64,000 nucleotides of DNA from Pseudomonas sp. BSw22131 (GTDB taxonomy: Bacteria > Pseudomonadota > Gammaproteobacteria > Pseudomonadales > Pseudomonadaceae), in contig NZ_CP113949.1 of the NCBI RefSeq assembly GCF_026810445.1, forward strand, positions 5,084,001 through 5,148,000. Direction: 5' to 3'. The notes below the pieces were generated by a model, which was given only the letters and a program-made list of their open reading frames with translations, was not told the origin of the DNA and did not search any database. Position numbers and translations under genes: made by a program. Positions 44,801 through 52,811 of the stretch are shown here, one piece after another. Numbering within the stretch: the first letter of the stretch is position 1; each line of letters opens with the position of its first letter.

Positions 44801-47800
44801 GCGGCACCGAAGACGATACGCTCGGCACTGACGTTCAGTTGCCCGCTGCCGGTGCCAGCACCACCGCTGATGACAGCTGGCGCCGCCGTAGCAGAACCGT
44901 TCCACACCAGCTCGGCGGTATGGATGGAAGCCTGGTCGGTGGCCGACCCACTGCCATAAATGGCAGGCGCGGTCAGAACCAGCTGGCTGAGCAGCGAAGC
45001 GCCCGTTACCGAATCGTAGGTGTCCAGTTGCGCACTACCGTAGAAATTCAGCGCCTGGCCGGCGGAGAATTGCAGCGATTCCAAGGCCGGTGCGCCAGCG
45101 CTGACGTCGCCACGCAGCAAGCGTTGCAGCATGGCCGGGTCGAGGGTCAGGCCGCTGGGCACGGTATTCTGGTTGCCACCGGCGTCCAACGCGGCGGTGC
45201 TGCCGATATTGATATTGCTCAGGGCCAGGGTGAGATGCCGAGTGCCGTAGCGGGCACTGCTGTCCAGCTCGAACGTATTGCCGGTACTGGCCACCAGCGA
45301 GCCTTCGGAATACAACCTGGTGTCGCCGCTGCACCCCGAGCTAGCCGGGCACAGGCCGACATAGATGCCGCCACCAGTCGACGAGCCCGGTGAGACGAGA
45401 TTCAAGCTACCGTTGGAAAGGGCCAATACGTTACCGGTGCCTGCCAGATTGATGAACTGCGAACCGGTGGGTGCCGTCCCTTGCCCCAGGGTATTGATGG
45501 CCGCGCCCTGCTCCACGGTGATATTCCCTGTCCCGGTACGCAACACCACTGCGGGTGCCCGCAAGGTCGCACCGGAGCGCAGGATGACATCGTAAAGTGC
45601 GCCGCTGTCGCCAATGATCAAAGCCCCAGCGTTCAGCGCGTTCAAACTGTCGGCTTCAACACTGACGCCATTGAAGTTACCCACCTCGGACTGCGTGTTC
45701 GCCAGTACCTGAATAGCCGCCCCTCCCGTCACCGTGGCCGTCCCCGCGCTGCCCCCGCTTGCCGCCGCGAACAAGCCGGTACCGGCGAAATGGAAACCGA
45801 TCGGCGTGGTGCCGGACGAGCCGACGTTCAATTCCAGTGTGAGGTTCTTGGCATCCGCCGGCATCACACCCAGCGTGGTCCCCAGCTTGGCGGCGTTGGC
45901 GGCCAGAAAGTTCGAGTAACCTGTCTCGTTGTATTGCGAGTAGGTTCGCAGGGTCGCCGCAGGCGTTAGCGTGACCCGCTGCGCGAGGCTGTCGCGCAGC
46001 GCGGTATTGGCGACCGACACTTGCCCCGCCGCGCTCCAGGAACCATTGCGCAATGGCTGTGCGCCAGTGCTGGCGGCCAAGGTATTGCTGCTCAGCTCCA
46101 CCCGGAACGCCCCCGACAACAACGCGTAGGTGGAGGGCAACAGCGTGTAGGTACCTGCTGGCAAGCCAGGCACGCCGGCCGCCAGGGTGATCTGCTGGCC
46201 GATCAGCGGGTCACCTGCGCCGGCATCCGCCGCCACTGGCGCGTACCCCGCCTGCACACCGGGTACCAAGGCATAGACCGGATGGCTGGTGAGGCTGGGC
46301 AAGGTGAACGAACCGTCGACGTTGACCTGCATCAGCGGCGCGAGGCGCGCATCGGTGGAGCCGCCTCGGCCGGAAATGAAACTCGCGCCCGTCAGCTCGC
46401 CACCGCCGGACAAGTCCAAGGTTGCGCCAGACGCCACGTCCACCGAAGTTCCGGCCAGGGTGATACCTGGATTCCGCACCGCTGCCTGGCTATACGCGGC
46501 GCCGGTGATATCGGTACCGTCATACAGGTAGGTCTGACCGTCTGCGGTTCCGCCATAGGGCATCAGCAGCCCCGCGCCACTGACTGACGTAATGCTGCCG
46601 GCTAAAAGCTGCAGCCTTTGTGTACCACTCGTACCCAGTGTGATCTGGCCGAGCGGTGCACGCACGACGCCGCCCTGCTCTATGGAACCGGCATAGAACG
46701 TCAGCCCCCCCAGTGCCGCGTACGGCATGGCTGGAATATCGGGAGTGGTACGGCTAATGGTCAGCCCATACAGCGGATCATAGTCCGACGTGCCCCTGAT
46801 ATATCCAACGTCGATGCGGGCTTGGGCGCCGGTCCCGGGGTAAATCTGCGCGCCGTTCAGTGCCAACGCCTGCGGGGTGCGGAGTACCGTGGTTGTACCG
46901 ATCGATTCTCCCGTCAGTGAAGCGCCGCCCAGAAAGCGTAGGTCACCCTGGCTGGTCAAGCTGACCTGTTCGAAACCCGCGCGATCGAACGCTACGGTCC
47001 CTTCCAGGTTCTTAAGGCTGCCAGCCGCAGAAAAGAGTACCTTTTTGGCGATGTCGAGGAGATTGGCCTGCACAGAGAAGGTCGCTTCACTGCCCCTGAA
47101 ACTGGTGGTGGCGTCGTAAAGATCCGTGTGGAACGCCAGCCCGTCCAATAATAGTTTCGACGGCAATACACTAGACAACAATACATAGGGTGCGGACAGC
47201 TTGACCTGGCTGCGCGCGGACGCCGAATCGGCGAGGGTGAACGCAGCGGCACTGAGCGACAGGCTTTGCCCAAGCTGCAGACTCAGATCATCGGTAAAAC
47301 TGATGATCCCCGAGCTCATCAGATTCAGGTTATCGAAGCCGCCAGAGGCGACGCTGGCGGCACTCAGCGCAGCATGCCCGTACTGCAAGGTATCGGCGGC
47401 GGCTTCGGGGCTTTCCGCCAGCGCGACGCTGTCCTTGCGTTGACTGACGACCAGGTCGCGAAGCATCAATGGCCGGTCCGTTGCCTTGCCATCGGCCTTG
47501 TAGTACTCGGCGGTCCAGAGCGCAATATCCAGCTTCCCTCCCGGCGCCCCGGCACCGCCCGACCTGGCGCTGAAATTGCCATCCAGATACAAGCCATTGT
47601 TGGATGCCAGCGAGAGGCTGCCGCCATCGCTTGCCACCAGTGTCTGGCCCTGACCTGTTACGTACAGGCTGGCTTGGGCGCCATCAGCCTTGAGCTGCGC
47701 ACCTTCGCGCAGGACCACGAACACATCCGCGGCGCTGGCGGTTCCGGCAGCGGTATCCAGCACGCCGCCGATCACGATGCTGCCGCCGCCGCCGACCTGG

Positions 47801-50800
47801 CCATAGGTACGGCCCAGATTGTCGATGGCGGTGGCAGCGCGAGCACTGACGTCGATCACTGCCTGATCGCCCAGCCAGATCGAACGACCCGAGCCAGCGG
47901 CCACGACGTTCTGCGTGATCGCCGTACGTTGCGTCACGGCCCCCAGGGTGACACTACCACCCCAGGCATTGAGCGCGCCGTCCAGTGTCAACTGGCCGGT
48001 GCTGCGCAGTTCGATGGAAGCGCCCGGGTCTACGGACACTACGGCGCCAGCCCCCACCTGCAACGCGGTACCGGCAATTTCGCTGGTCAACGAGTTGATA
48101 TTGCCGGCGCTCAACGCCAGGCTGGCACCGCCACGTTGGCTCAACACGGCGTTGACGGGATCGGTTTGATACAGGTCTGGCAGCCACACTTGCAAGGCAT
48201 CGGTAGGGGCATTGCCGGTGACCAGCGTCGAACCCGTGTCCTTGAGCTGATACACCGGCCGGGTCACGCTGACCTGGGCGCCGTCGGCGACCTCCAGGCC
48301 CAGCGCCCCGGTAATGGCGTAGGCGCCAAAACCCTTGGCGAAAAAGCCGCTGGCCAGGTTCAGCACGCCGGGGGTAATGTTCGCCGCACCGATACTGACT
48401 TCGCGGCTGGCAAGGCTCAGGGTGCCGCCACCGCTCACGCCGACGCCGCGCAACTCACCGCCCAAGGTCAAGTCTCCCACAGCGGCATTGAGGCCCGTCT
48501 GAGTAGCAGCACTCAGTTGCAGATCCCCCCCTTTACCGCCCCGGAGCGTGCCATTGGCCAGCAGCGTCGCACCGGAGGACACGTCCACCAGGCTGCCCGC
48601 GCCCAGGCGCACATCGCCGCTGCTGCGCATCGACACCGAACCACCGTCGCGAGAGGCCAACAGGTAACTGCCAGCAGAGTCCAGCGCCAGATTGCTCCAA
48701 CGCCCCGTCGCCTCCACCTGCACCCCCTCGCCAATGCTCACTCGCGCGGCCGTACCGCGGGCGGCCAGTAGCGGCACATCTTCCACGGCACTGCGGTCAA
48801 GTACGTACTGGCTGAGGACGTTGCCCAAGCGCAGCTGCCCGCCATGGGCGACCAGGTTGCCGAGCACGTCCACCTGCGGGGCGTATAGCGTCAGGCTGCC
48901 GCCATCGCCTAGGCTCAAGGCCGATTGCACCGTGATGTTTTTTCCCGCAGCGACCTGCAAGCCGCCCAGTTGCGCGTCGCTCAGGGCCTGCGCGTTCAAC
49001 ATCAGGCTGCCTGTGCGATCGCTGCTGACCGGCATCAGCAGGTCGATACTCTCTGCAAAGCTGCTGCCGTTGCCGATCACTACCTGATCCAACATCGGGC
49101 TGAGCACTCTTTTCAACACACCATTGCTGAAGATCGGGGTGTAGTTGCCCACCAACAGCTGCCCGCGACGGGCCACGGCAGTCTGCGCCTGCTGGTAGCC
49201 GTCCAGCGCGGCATTGGCGCTGGTGGTCTGCTGCACGCCTTGGTAGACATCGGCAATCACCTGGCCTTCCAGCACCGCGTTGCGGGTACCGATCACCAGG
49301 CTGCCGGCGTCCCTGCCCACGGTATAGCCCTGCTCGTAACGCTGGCGCGGGGCGATCAGCGGGTTGTAGAAGTACTCGACCTGGCCCCAGCGCGCGCTGG
49401 CATCTTCGAAGCCCTTGTAGATGCCAGTGTAGAGGATATCGCCGGGTGCTGAGGAAACCTCATACAAGCGGCCACTGGCGGTGGTCAGCCACGTCTGCTG
49501 GATGTAGCCGCCTTCCACATCAAGAGTGCCGCCCGCAAGGTTGAGCACCGAGCCGGCCTGGGTCACTACGTCGTTGCCGGTAAAGGTCAGGGTGCCGCCC
49601 TGGGCCATCCACTCGCCCACGCTGTGGGTCTGGGTACCGAGGTAGCCGCTGACCTCCAGCAGTCCACCTGCTGTGTACCAGCGGTCGGTGGCGTAGCCGT
49701 TGGTACCGGCGGGCACGTACACCAGGTCGCGGGTATCGACCCACACGTCGTTGCTGGACAACTTGCCGGCGTCGCGGTTGCCGCTGGCATCGCGCAGCTC
49801 GTTGCCCTGGATGTTCACCAGTATGCTGTTGGACGACATTGCCAGTTGCACGCCGATCGCGCCGGAGACATCCAGGGTCGCGCCATCGCGCACCAGGCTG
49901 CGCTGGCCGGCGCTTACCGCGATCTGCCCACCCGTCGCGAGGGTGGTCGAGCCGCCTTGAAAGTCCACGGTGCCGCCGCTGACGATCTCGACCCGGGAGA
50001 GATCAGTGCGGTCAGCCACCGTGCTGAGGTTATTGAACTGGCCGCTGGCCAACAGGTTGTTGACGCCTGTCAGGCCGCTGTAGCCGGCCAGCCGCTGGGA
50101 ATCCAGGGCGCTGCCCGAGGCGCTGTCGAGCAGTACCGCCGTGGTGGCGTTTGAGCCCAGGGTGACGCTCCCGGTGCTGTCGCTGGCGGCGTTGAGAAGG
50201 TGGACGGTGCCGCGGATATCGGTCGAGGTGCTGGCCACCGCCACGCCGGCCTGGGTGACCTGGTGCCCGGTCAGGGTGATGTCGCCGGTGCTGGCCATGA
50301 TCGTGCCGCTGTTGGTCACCGTCCCGGCGGCGCTGGCCGCGCTGCGGCGGGCCGACACCTCGTTGCCGCGCGTGGTCGAACTGGCGTTGCCGTTGGTGCT
50401 GACGCCGCGGCGAATGTAGAAGTCGTCGCCGGCCGCCAGCGTAGCCTGGCCCTTGGGGGTGCTGATGCTGCCGGCGTTATCGACCTGCGAGCCCAGCAGC
50501 AAGACGTAGCCGCCACCACCGGTGGACGTGCCGGGTGCCAGCGTATCCAGTTGCGCGCCCTGCTGCACCAGGACCGCCCCGGCGGCATCGGTGAAGGTCG
50601 GCAAGGTGCCATTACTGTTGACGTACAGCCCGCCACTCGTGAATTGCCCGTCGGTGATGGTCGCTGCGGCGGCCACCAGGTTGCGCACGTTGACCTGGCT
50701 GCTGCCGCTGAACACGATGCCGTTGCGGTTGACCAGCATCACCGTGCCGTTACCGGTGATCTGGCCCTGGATCTGCGAGGGCCTGGCAGTGGGGTCGTTG

Positions 50801-51408
50801 ATGCGGTTGAGCACCGCCCAGTCGCTGCCCTGGTCGAAAGCCACGGTGGTATTGCGGCCGACGTTGAAAGTCTCCCAGTTGAGGATCGCCTTGTCGGCGG
50901 TCTGCTTGACGCTGACGGTGGTCTTGCCATCAGCAGTGCTTTGCGTGGGCGCCTGGGCATTGAGCCAGCCCTGGGTCAGGCGGGTATCAACCTTGAGGCC
51001 GCCCTCGCCCAGGCCATCGGGCACCGCTTGCACCGTGGCCAGCGCCGCTTGGCGGCCCGCAGCCTGCGCGGCCTGCTGGGCAGCGATGGCGGCCACGGTG
51101 TTGTTGAGGTTGAGCAGCGAGCGCTGCAACTGGGCATCGGCGCGTTGCTGCTGCGCTAGCGGCGGCACATAGCCGCTTGCCGTACCGCCCGCCGCCCCGG
51201 CCCGGCCGGCATTAGCGGTGTTCGCGCCCTTGGCTGTGAACCAGGCGCCACTGAACGGCTGTGCCGCCTGTGCCGTACCGGCCACCAGCAACAGTGCCAT
51301 GGCCTGCACCAGCGGCTTGAGCCGCCACAGGCCCGGTTGCGAGTAACTGGGCATGGCTGAGCGGGCATGGCGATCACGGTGCACGGAAAGGGGCTGGCGA
51401 GCAGGCAT
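38896..51408 (-). CDS. pdtA: Giant two-partner secretion exoprotein PdtA (TpsA, filamentous haemagglutinin family)
   Basis: A 4170-aa surface/secreted beta-helix protein. A long basic N-region precedes the signal core (VQAMALLLVAGTAQA, ~36-49). The TPS domain (~130-330) has NWETFNVGRNTTVAF (178-192) and VMLVNRNGIVFSG (NRNGI near 228), the motifs recognised by TpsB. The body is thousands of residues of repeated short beta strands (SGGTLSLASREVSIG-type). Toward the C-terminus is a DUF3739-like region (GGDLSGATMNVGIAGG, RFYARSGDLFGVSSGSTLNY). A 47-residue tandem duplication with Cys pairs lies near residue 3000. ATG 51408 follows AAGGA; the transporter is PdtB. Base composition varies inside the gene, with AT-richer stretches near 41-42 kb and 46.5-47.2 kb. 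P. aeruginosa PdtA is phosphate-depletion induced. Confidence 0.9.
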   Translation of the reverse strand: MPARQPLSVHRDRHARSAMPSYSQPGLWRLKPLVQAMALLLVAGTAQAAQPFSGAWFTAKGANTANAGRAGAAGGTASGYVPPLAQQQRADAQLQRSLLNLNNTVAAIAAQQAAQAAGRQAALATVQAVPDGLGEGGLKVDTRLTQGWLNAQAPTQSTADGKTTVSVKQTADKAILNWETFNVGRNTTVAFDQGSDWAVLNRINDPTARPSQIQGQITGNGTVMLVNRNGIVFSGSSQVNVRNLVAAAATITDGQFTSGGLYVNSNGTLPTFTDAAGAVLVQQGAQLDTLAPGTSTGGGGYVLLLGSQVDNAGSISTPKGQATLAAGDDFYIRRGVSTNGNASSTTRGNEVSARRSAASAAGTVTNSGTIMASTGDITLTGHQVTQAGVAVASTSTDIRGTVHLLNAASDSTGSVTLGSNATTAVLLDSASGSALDSQRLAGYSGLTGVNNLLASGQFNNLSTVADRTDLSRVEIVSGGTVDFQGGSTTLATGGQIAVSAGQRSLVRDGATLDVSGAIGVQLAMSSNSILVNIQGNELRDASGNRDAGKLSSNDVWVDTRDLVYVPAGTNGYATDRWYTAGGLLEVSGYLGTQTHSVGEWMAQGGTLTFTGNDVVTQAGSVLNLAGGTLDVEGGYIQQTWLTTASGRLYEVSSAPGDILYTGIYKGFEDASARWGQVEYFYNPLIAPRQRYEQGYTVGRDAGSLVIGTRNAVLEGQVIADVYQGVQQTTSANAALDGYQQAQTAVARRGQLLVGNYTPIFSNGVLKRVLSPMLDQVVIGNGSSFAESIDLLMPVSSDRTGSLMLNAQALSDAQLGGLQVAAGKNITVQSALSLGDGGSLTLYAPQVDVLGNLVAHGGQLRLGNVLSQYVLDRSAVEDVPLLAARGTAARVSIGEGVQVEATGRWSNLALDSAGSYLLASRDGGSVSMRSSGDVRLGAGSLVDVSSGATLLANGTLRGGKGGDLQLSAATQTGLNAAVGDLTLGGELRGVGVSGGGTLSLASREVSIGAANITPGVLNLASGFFAKGFGAYAITGALGLEVADGAQVSVTRPVYQLKDTGSTLVTGNAPTDALQVWLPDLYQTDPVNAVLSQRGGASLALSAGNINSLTSEIAGTALQVGAGAVVSVDPGASIELRSTGQLTLDGALNAWGGSVTLGAVTQRTAITQNVVAAGSGRSIWLGDQAVIDVSARAATAIDNLGRTYGQVGGGGSIVIGGVLDTAAGTASAADVFVVLREGAQLKADGAQASLYVTGQGQTLVASDGGSLSLASNNGLYLDGNFSARSGGAGAPGGKLDIALWTAEYYKADGKATDRPLMLRDLVVSQRKDSVALAESPEAAADTLQYGHAALSAASVASGGFDNLNLMSSGIISFTDDLSLQLGQSLSLSAAAFTLADSASARSQVKLSAPYVLLSSVLPSKLLLDGLAFHTDLYDATTSFRGSEATFSVQANLLDIAKKVLFSAAGSLKNLEGTVAFDRAGFEQVSLTSQGDLRFLGGASLTGESIGTTTVLRTPQALALNGAQIYPGTGAQARIDVGYIRGTSDYDPLYGLTISRTTPDIPAMPYAALGGLTFYAGSIEQGGVVRAPLGQITLGTSGTQRLQLLAGSITSVSGAGLLMPYGGTADGQTYLYDGTDITGAAYSQAAVRNPGITLAGTSVDVASGATLDLSGGGELTGASFISGRGGSTDARLAPLMQVNVDGSFTLPSLTSHPVYALVPGVQAGYAPVAADAGAGDPLIGQQITLAAGVPGLPAGTYTLLPSTYALLSGAFRVELSSNTLAASTGAQPLRNGSWSAAGQVSVANTALRDSLAQRVTLTPAATLRTYSQYNETGYSNFLAANAAKLGTTLGVMPADAKNLTLELNVGSSGTTPIGFHFAGTGLFAAASGGSAGTATVTGGAAIQVLANTQSEVGNFNGVSVEADSLNALNAGALIIGDSGALYDVILRSGATLRAPAVVLRTGTGNITVEQGAAINTLGQGTAPTGSQFINLAGTGNVLALSNGSLNLVSPGSSTGGGIYVGLCPASSGCSGDTRLYSEGSLVASTGNTFELDSSARYGTRHLTLALSNINIGSTAALDAGGNQNTVPSGLTLDPAMLQRLLRGDVSAGAPALESLQFSAGQALNFYGSAQLDTYDSVTGASLLSQLVLTAPAIYGSGSATDQASIHTAELVWNGSATAAPAVISGGAGTGSGQLNVSAERIVFGAADAPSSNTSLGRSVLGFATVNLAASQVITSNAAGSLSVHQSQGGYVTGSGFSYSGGDLNISTPLLTAAAGSVNRISAGGQLRVIGLPAKEASVAGEGGNLTLQADSISLDTTVVLPSGRLTLNARGDLTLGDGAQIDLSGRRLVFNDLTKYSWGGDVVLSSREGNIRQSAGSTLNVSAVNNQAGSISATALGAGAGIVDLQGSLLGSSSGTYDAGGTLVPYASGVLTLRAQQLGIGDLSQAFDALNQRLNAGQVLGSRSFQIKQGDLVIANDLKASDISVSLDGGSLRVSGTIDASGAEVGSIALSAANGLTIDGSAVLDAHGRLVRVDSRGQIIASPNRAMIELNAGAGLLTLGSGTRMDLRYGTDTSAAPAMALGTVELYAPRLGSATSGDMAIDASGALTIQGARSIAVNGTWRYTDAPYAPDLSADGRAYQWIDQAYLNGKHLDSQAFINAALGNGNLLGTQLAGLYNPTYASVLHLRPAVEIASATADGDLVVRGDVDLSGYRYASLNPASAQTSVYGSGEAGQLTLRAGGNLSVYGSISDGFAPPPATQDDNGWVLLAGLDYNGGDTVVPAAGVTLADGTTIPGGRTLNYDLPIKAITLSSGTRLPVAATLSADLLVPAGTVLSAAVRDSAGGLLYATGTLLSTATTLPAGTQLDAGSVLSGNAALNALVWPKGVILPTVADAVSASQNLLTLNGDLPLASGSMILSGTNVILPGAAASVALRPEVSGRQGALWAAAPMLAQGSQSWSLRLVAGADLTAADSRLVSPTATHGTLNLADSHYGTFGVITTAYILNQFGADNGLGAVGDTVTQSVSDSFGYSSIAQFCADLGACEVSGSYTVNQFGADNGLGAVGDTVTESIAADFGYASISQFCADLGACDFSGTISYAYEPGGTRPSVVRTGTGDLELMSAADLRMDSLFGVYTAGTSVVPTTATDAYNLPRALASGGLVLSGNNQSYESLVDGGSASVYRAWYPDYGGNLTLGVGGDLSGATMNVGIAGGNRPDSNDAGYDSTNVGNWLWRQGSGEVLGGSAAQAGAWWINYGTYVPGITGTPTKSDTFVGFTGFGTLGGGDLHVSVAGDAGTLAQMAGNAVSPYINPRSQALVLAVGSTGRVAADGSVTVTGGGDLTLSVAGSINPFSTTVGTDQTLLATESGVVTDLRGHLQVDAQQIGSMAALTPSIFNTATKLTVYLPQNNPRVSATGGLTLVPGDSTAGVNTLGDLVLSTVGDAGRATPVAGSPTTLGDGTSGYSWFSLWTARTAVDLFSAGGNLSPVNDQSPTDLAVVYPTTLRAIAANGSIFYGYSAQANPQPATALYPLELAPSATGELQLLAGDSIYGLGMGITQSGAAASSLATPQNPAYLAGSVDSGSFPLGNVSSDASTVYIGRGALPLIAFGADGASNDWGTKLAPSRFYARSGDLFGVSSGSTLNYTGNDLRTGEVVYIAGRPVWMMAGRDILRSGSLLASSDVNPGNEFGLYSRTNNLFVNSSPTDVSIVTAGRDIIYSSFNIAGPGTLEITAGRNLLMEDQASITSIGPVATGDSRPGASIALLAGVGSPGANYGTLLSDYLTPANLAVSGTPLASQPGKVAKTYYAELQAWLLQRYGFRGSESGALSYFAQLPAEQQRIFARTIYFAELTAAGREYNQVGGVRQGSYLRGRNAIAALFPTKDVAGNTLMYNGDISLYGAAGVHTNLGGGIQMLTPGGGQVFGIEGSTPPASAGIITQGEGDIQLYSQDSILLGQSRIMTTFGGSILAWSAEGDINAGRGSKTTVVYTPPRRIYDNFGNVTLSPTVPTTGAGIATLNPIPEVPAGDIDLIAPLGTVDAGEAGIRVSGNVNIAALQVVNAANIQVQGASQGVPVVAAVNTNAISAASAAAASATDAAENLTRQQQNAARKNEPSVFAVKVLSFGSEPLVPGQDGASLIPAQRGYDSSSPVQVLGAGQLDERARQRLTPQERDQLTL
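42124..42405 (-). repeat. In-frame 141-bp tandem duplication inside pdtA
   Basis: Two adjacent 47-residue units (42265-42405 and 42124-42264). Both begin NQFGADNGLGAVGDTVT and contain FGYxSIxQFCADLGAC, differing mainly in the stretch QSVSDS/ESIAAD. The DNA is similar but not identical, so the duplication is not brand new. Each unit has two cysteines, rare in this otherwise cysteine-poor protein. Confidence 0.9.
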
Positions 51409-51493
51409 CACGATGGGTCCTTGGTCGTTTGACGGACAGCCGCCTGGGCTGCACGCAGTGCTGTTGGTAGTTAGTCAGTTGGCGCAGCGCGCG

Positions 51494-51520
51494 ACCGAAC
51501 GGCTGTCATCAAAGGTTCAT
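51494..51520 (-). promoter_or_regulatory. 27-bp element upstream of pdtA, shared with phdA
   Basis: Plus strand: ACCGAAC, GG, CTGTCATCAAAGGTTCAT. Along the gene: ATGAACCTTTGATGACAG, CC, GTTCGGT. 21 of 27 positions are identical to 38772-38798 and the distance to the start codon is nearly the same. CTGTCAT is also a perfect Pho half-site, but it points away from pdtA and the second half is poor, so I favour a sigma-factor promoter over a PhoB box while not excluding the latter. Confidence 0.6.
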
Positions 51521-51609
51521 CGAGGCCTCTCCAGCGCGACGAGAACGCAGTACAAGCGCAAAATCGACGAGGGCCGAAGCCGTCATCGTTCAGGTCCTGA
51601 ATGAAGGAA

Positions 51610-51637
51610 ATCAGCAACGGCGCGGGCCGTTGCTGAT
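51610..51637 (-). terminator. Terminator-like hairpin after the lapA-like gene
   Basis: ATCAGCAACGGC (51610-51621) pairs with GCCGTTGCTGAT (51626-51637) around a four-base loop, 26 bases after the lapA-like stop. On the minus strand it is followed by TTTCCTTC, a moderate T-rich tail. Confidence 0.75.
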
Positions 51638-51662
51638 CGGTGTCGCGGGTAAGCTCAGAGGC

Positions 51663-52811
51663 TTACATAGGACGGCCAATGCCGTTGCAAACGTTCGACC
51701 TGCCGACGCTCAGCGAGCTCAGCGAGCTGGTGAACGAGCTACGTACGGCAGCCTTGAAGGTGTCCGACATCGGCACGAAACGGTTGGCCTTGATGGAAGC
51801 GTCGTTGTTGGTGCCGGTTGAAACGCCGTAGTGACGGTTGAGGAAGTCCAGGACCTGCGAGGTGTCGGTGCTGTCGGCGTAGCACTGGCTGAAGATCAGG
51901 TTGGTGAAACCGATGATCGGGTAGCCAGAAGTCGGGTAGGCGATACCGCCCGTGCCGAAAGTACGTGCCCAGTTGGCTGGAACTGCGCGTTCAGCGGCGG
52001 TAGCCGGAGCGCTGACGGTTGCTACCGCAGCGCTGACGTTAGCCGTGGAAGGCGAAGCGCCGTTGATCTGAGCGACCTTAGCCGTGTCGGCCAGGCCAGC
52101 TTCGCTGGTGGCGGCCCAGTCAGGGCTGAGGTAGGTGATACGGCCGTCGGCGACTTTCAAGGCAGCCGATACACCGTCGCTGCCGGTTGCCGGCGTGAAG
52201 TTGGACGGCAGGCCGCCCGAGTAGCTGCCGGAGAAGGTGGTGGTTACCGCGAAAGTACCAGGAACACTGCTGCCGCACCGGGAGTTCAGGTAGCGGGTGA
52301 ACAGCTCGGTAGTACCGCTGCTCTCAGCACGGTAGACCACAGTGATCGGGGCGGCCGAACCCGAGTTGGCGATCTGGCTCCAGTTGGTGATGGTACCGGC
52401 AAACACACCGCACAGTTGTGCAGTGGTCAGGTTGACCGCAGTGGCACCGGCCTTGTTGAACGGCACGGCAACCGAAGTACCCACCGATGGCACCTGGATC
52501 AGCGGCCCCCAGGCAGCGTTGTGGGCGGAGGCATAGGTCGACAGCTCCGCGGCGGTCAGCACCGAGTCGCTACCGGCGAAGTCGACGTTGGCGGTCTTGC
52601 CGATCGCCGACGGGGTGTTGGTCAGGAAGGCCGTCTTGCCTGCGCCACTACCACCACCGGTGTAGGTGTCGAAGCCAGAGGACAGTACGCCAGCCGTGGT
52701 GTACAGAGGCAGCGGCAGAGTTGCGCCACCGCCGGTTACCGCTGCCATCGATTGAGCCGAAGCCAGTGCCGCCACAGCCATCGAGGCTGCGATCAGAGTA
52801 CGTTTGAACAT
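51663..52811 (-). CDS. lapA: DING/PstS-like secreted protein, LapA type (probable Hxc substrate)
   Basis: A 382-aa exported protein: signal peptide MFKRTLIAASMAVAALASAQSMAA, mature N-terminus VTGGGATLPLPLYTTAG, which is the DING-family pattern (DINGGGA...). It has the PstS-like phosphate-binding fold: VDFAGSDSVLTAAELSTYA, LIQVPSVGTSVAVPFNKAG, LCGVFAGTITNWSQIANSG, VVYRAESSGTTELFTRYLNSRC. In P. aeruginosa a DING protein at this position (LapA, PA0688) is a low-molecular-weight alkaline phosphatase exported by Hxc under low phosphate. Only one such gene is present here, whereas PAO1, as I recall, has two. ATG 52811 has GGAG eight bases upstream. Enzymatic activity cannot be decided from sequence. 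Confidence 0.85.
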   Translation of the reverse strand: MFKRTLIAASMAVAALASAQSMAAVTGGGATLPLPLYTTAGVLSSGFDTYTGGGSGAGKTAFLTNTPSAIGKTANVDFAGSDSVLTAAELSTYASAHNAAWGPLIQVPSVGTSVAVPFNKAGATAVNLTTAQLCGVFAGTITNWSQIANSGSAAPITVVYRAESSGTTELFTRYLNSRCGSSVPGTFAVTTTFSGSYSGGLPSNFTPATGSDGVSAALKVADGRITYLSPDWAATSEAGLADTAKVAQINGASPSTANVSAAVATVSAPATAAERAVPANWARTFGTGGIAYPTSGYPIIGFTNLIFSQCYADSTDTSQVLDFLNRHYGVSTGTNNDASIKANRFVPMSDTFKAAVRSSFTSSLSSLSVGRSNVCNGIGRPM

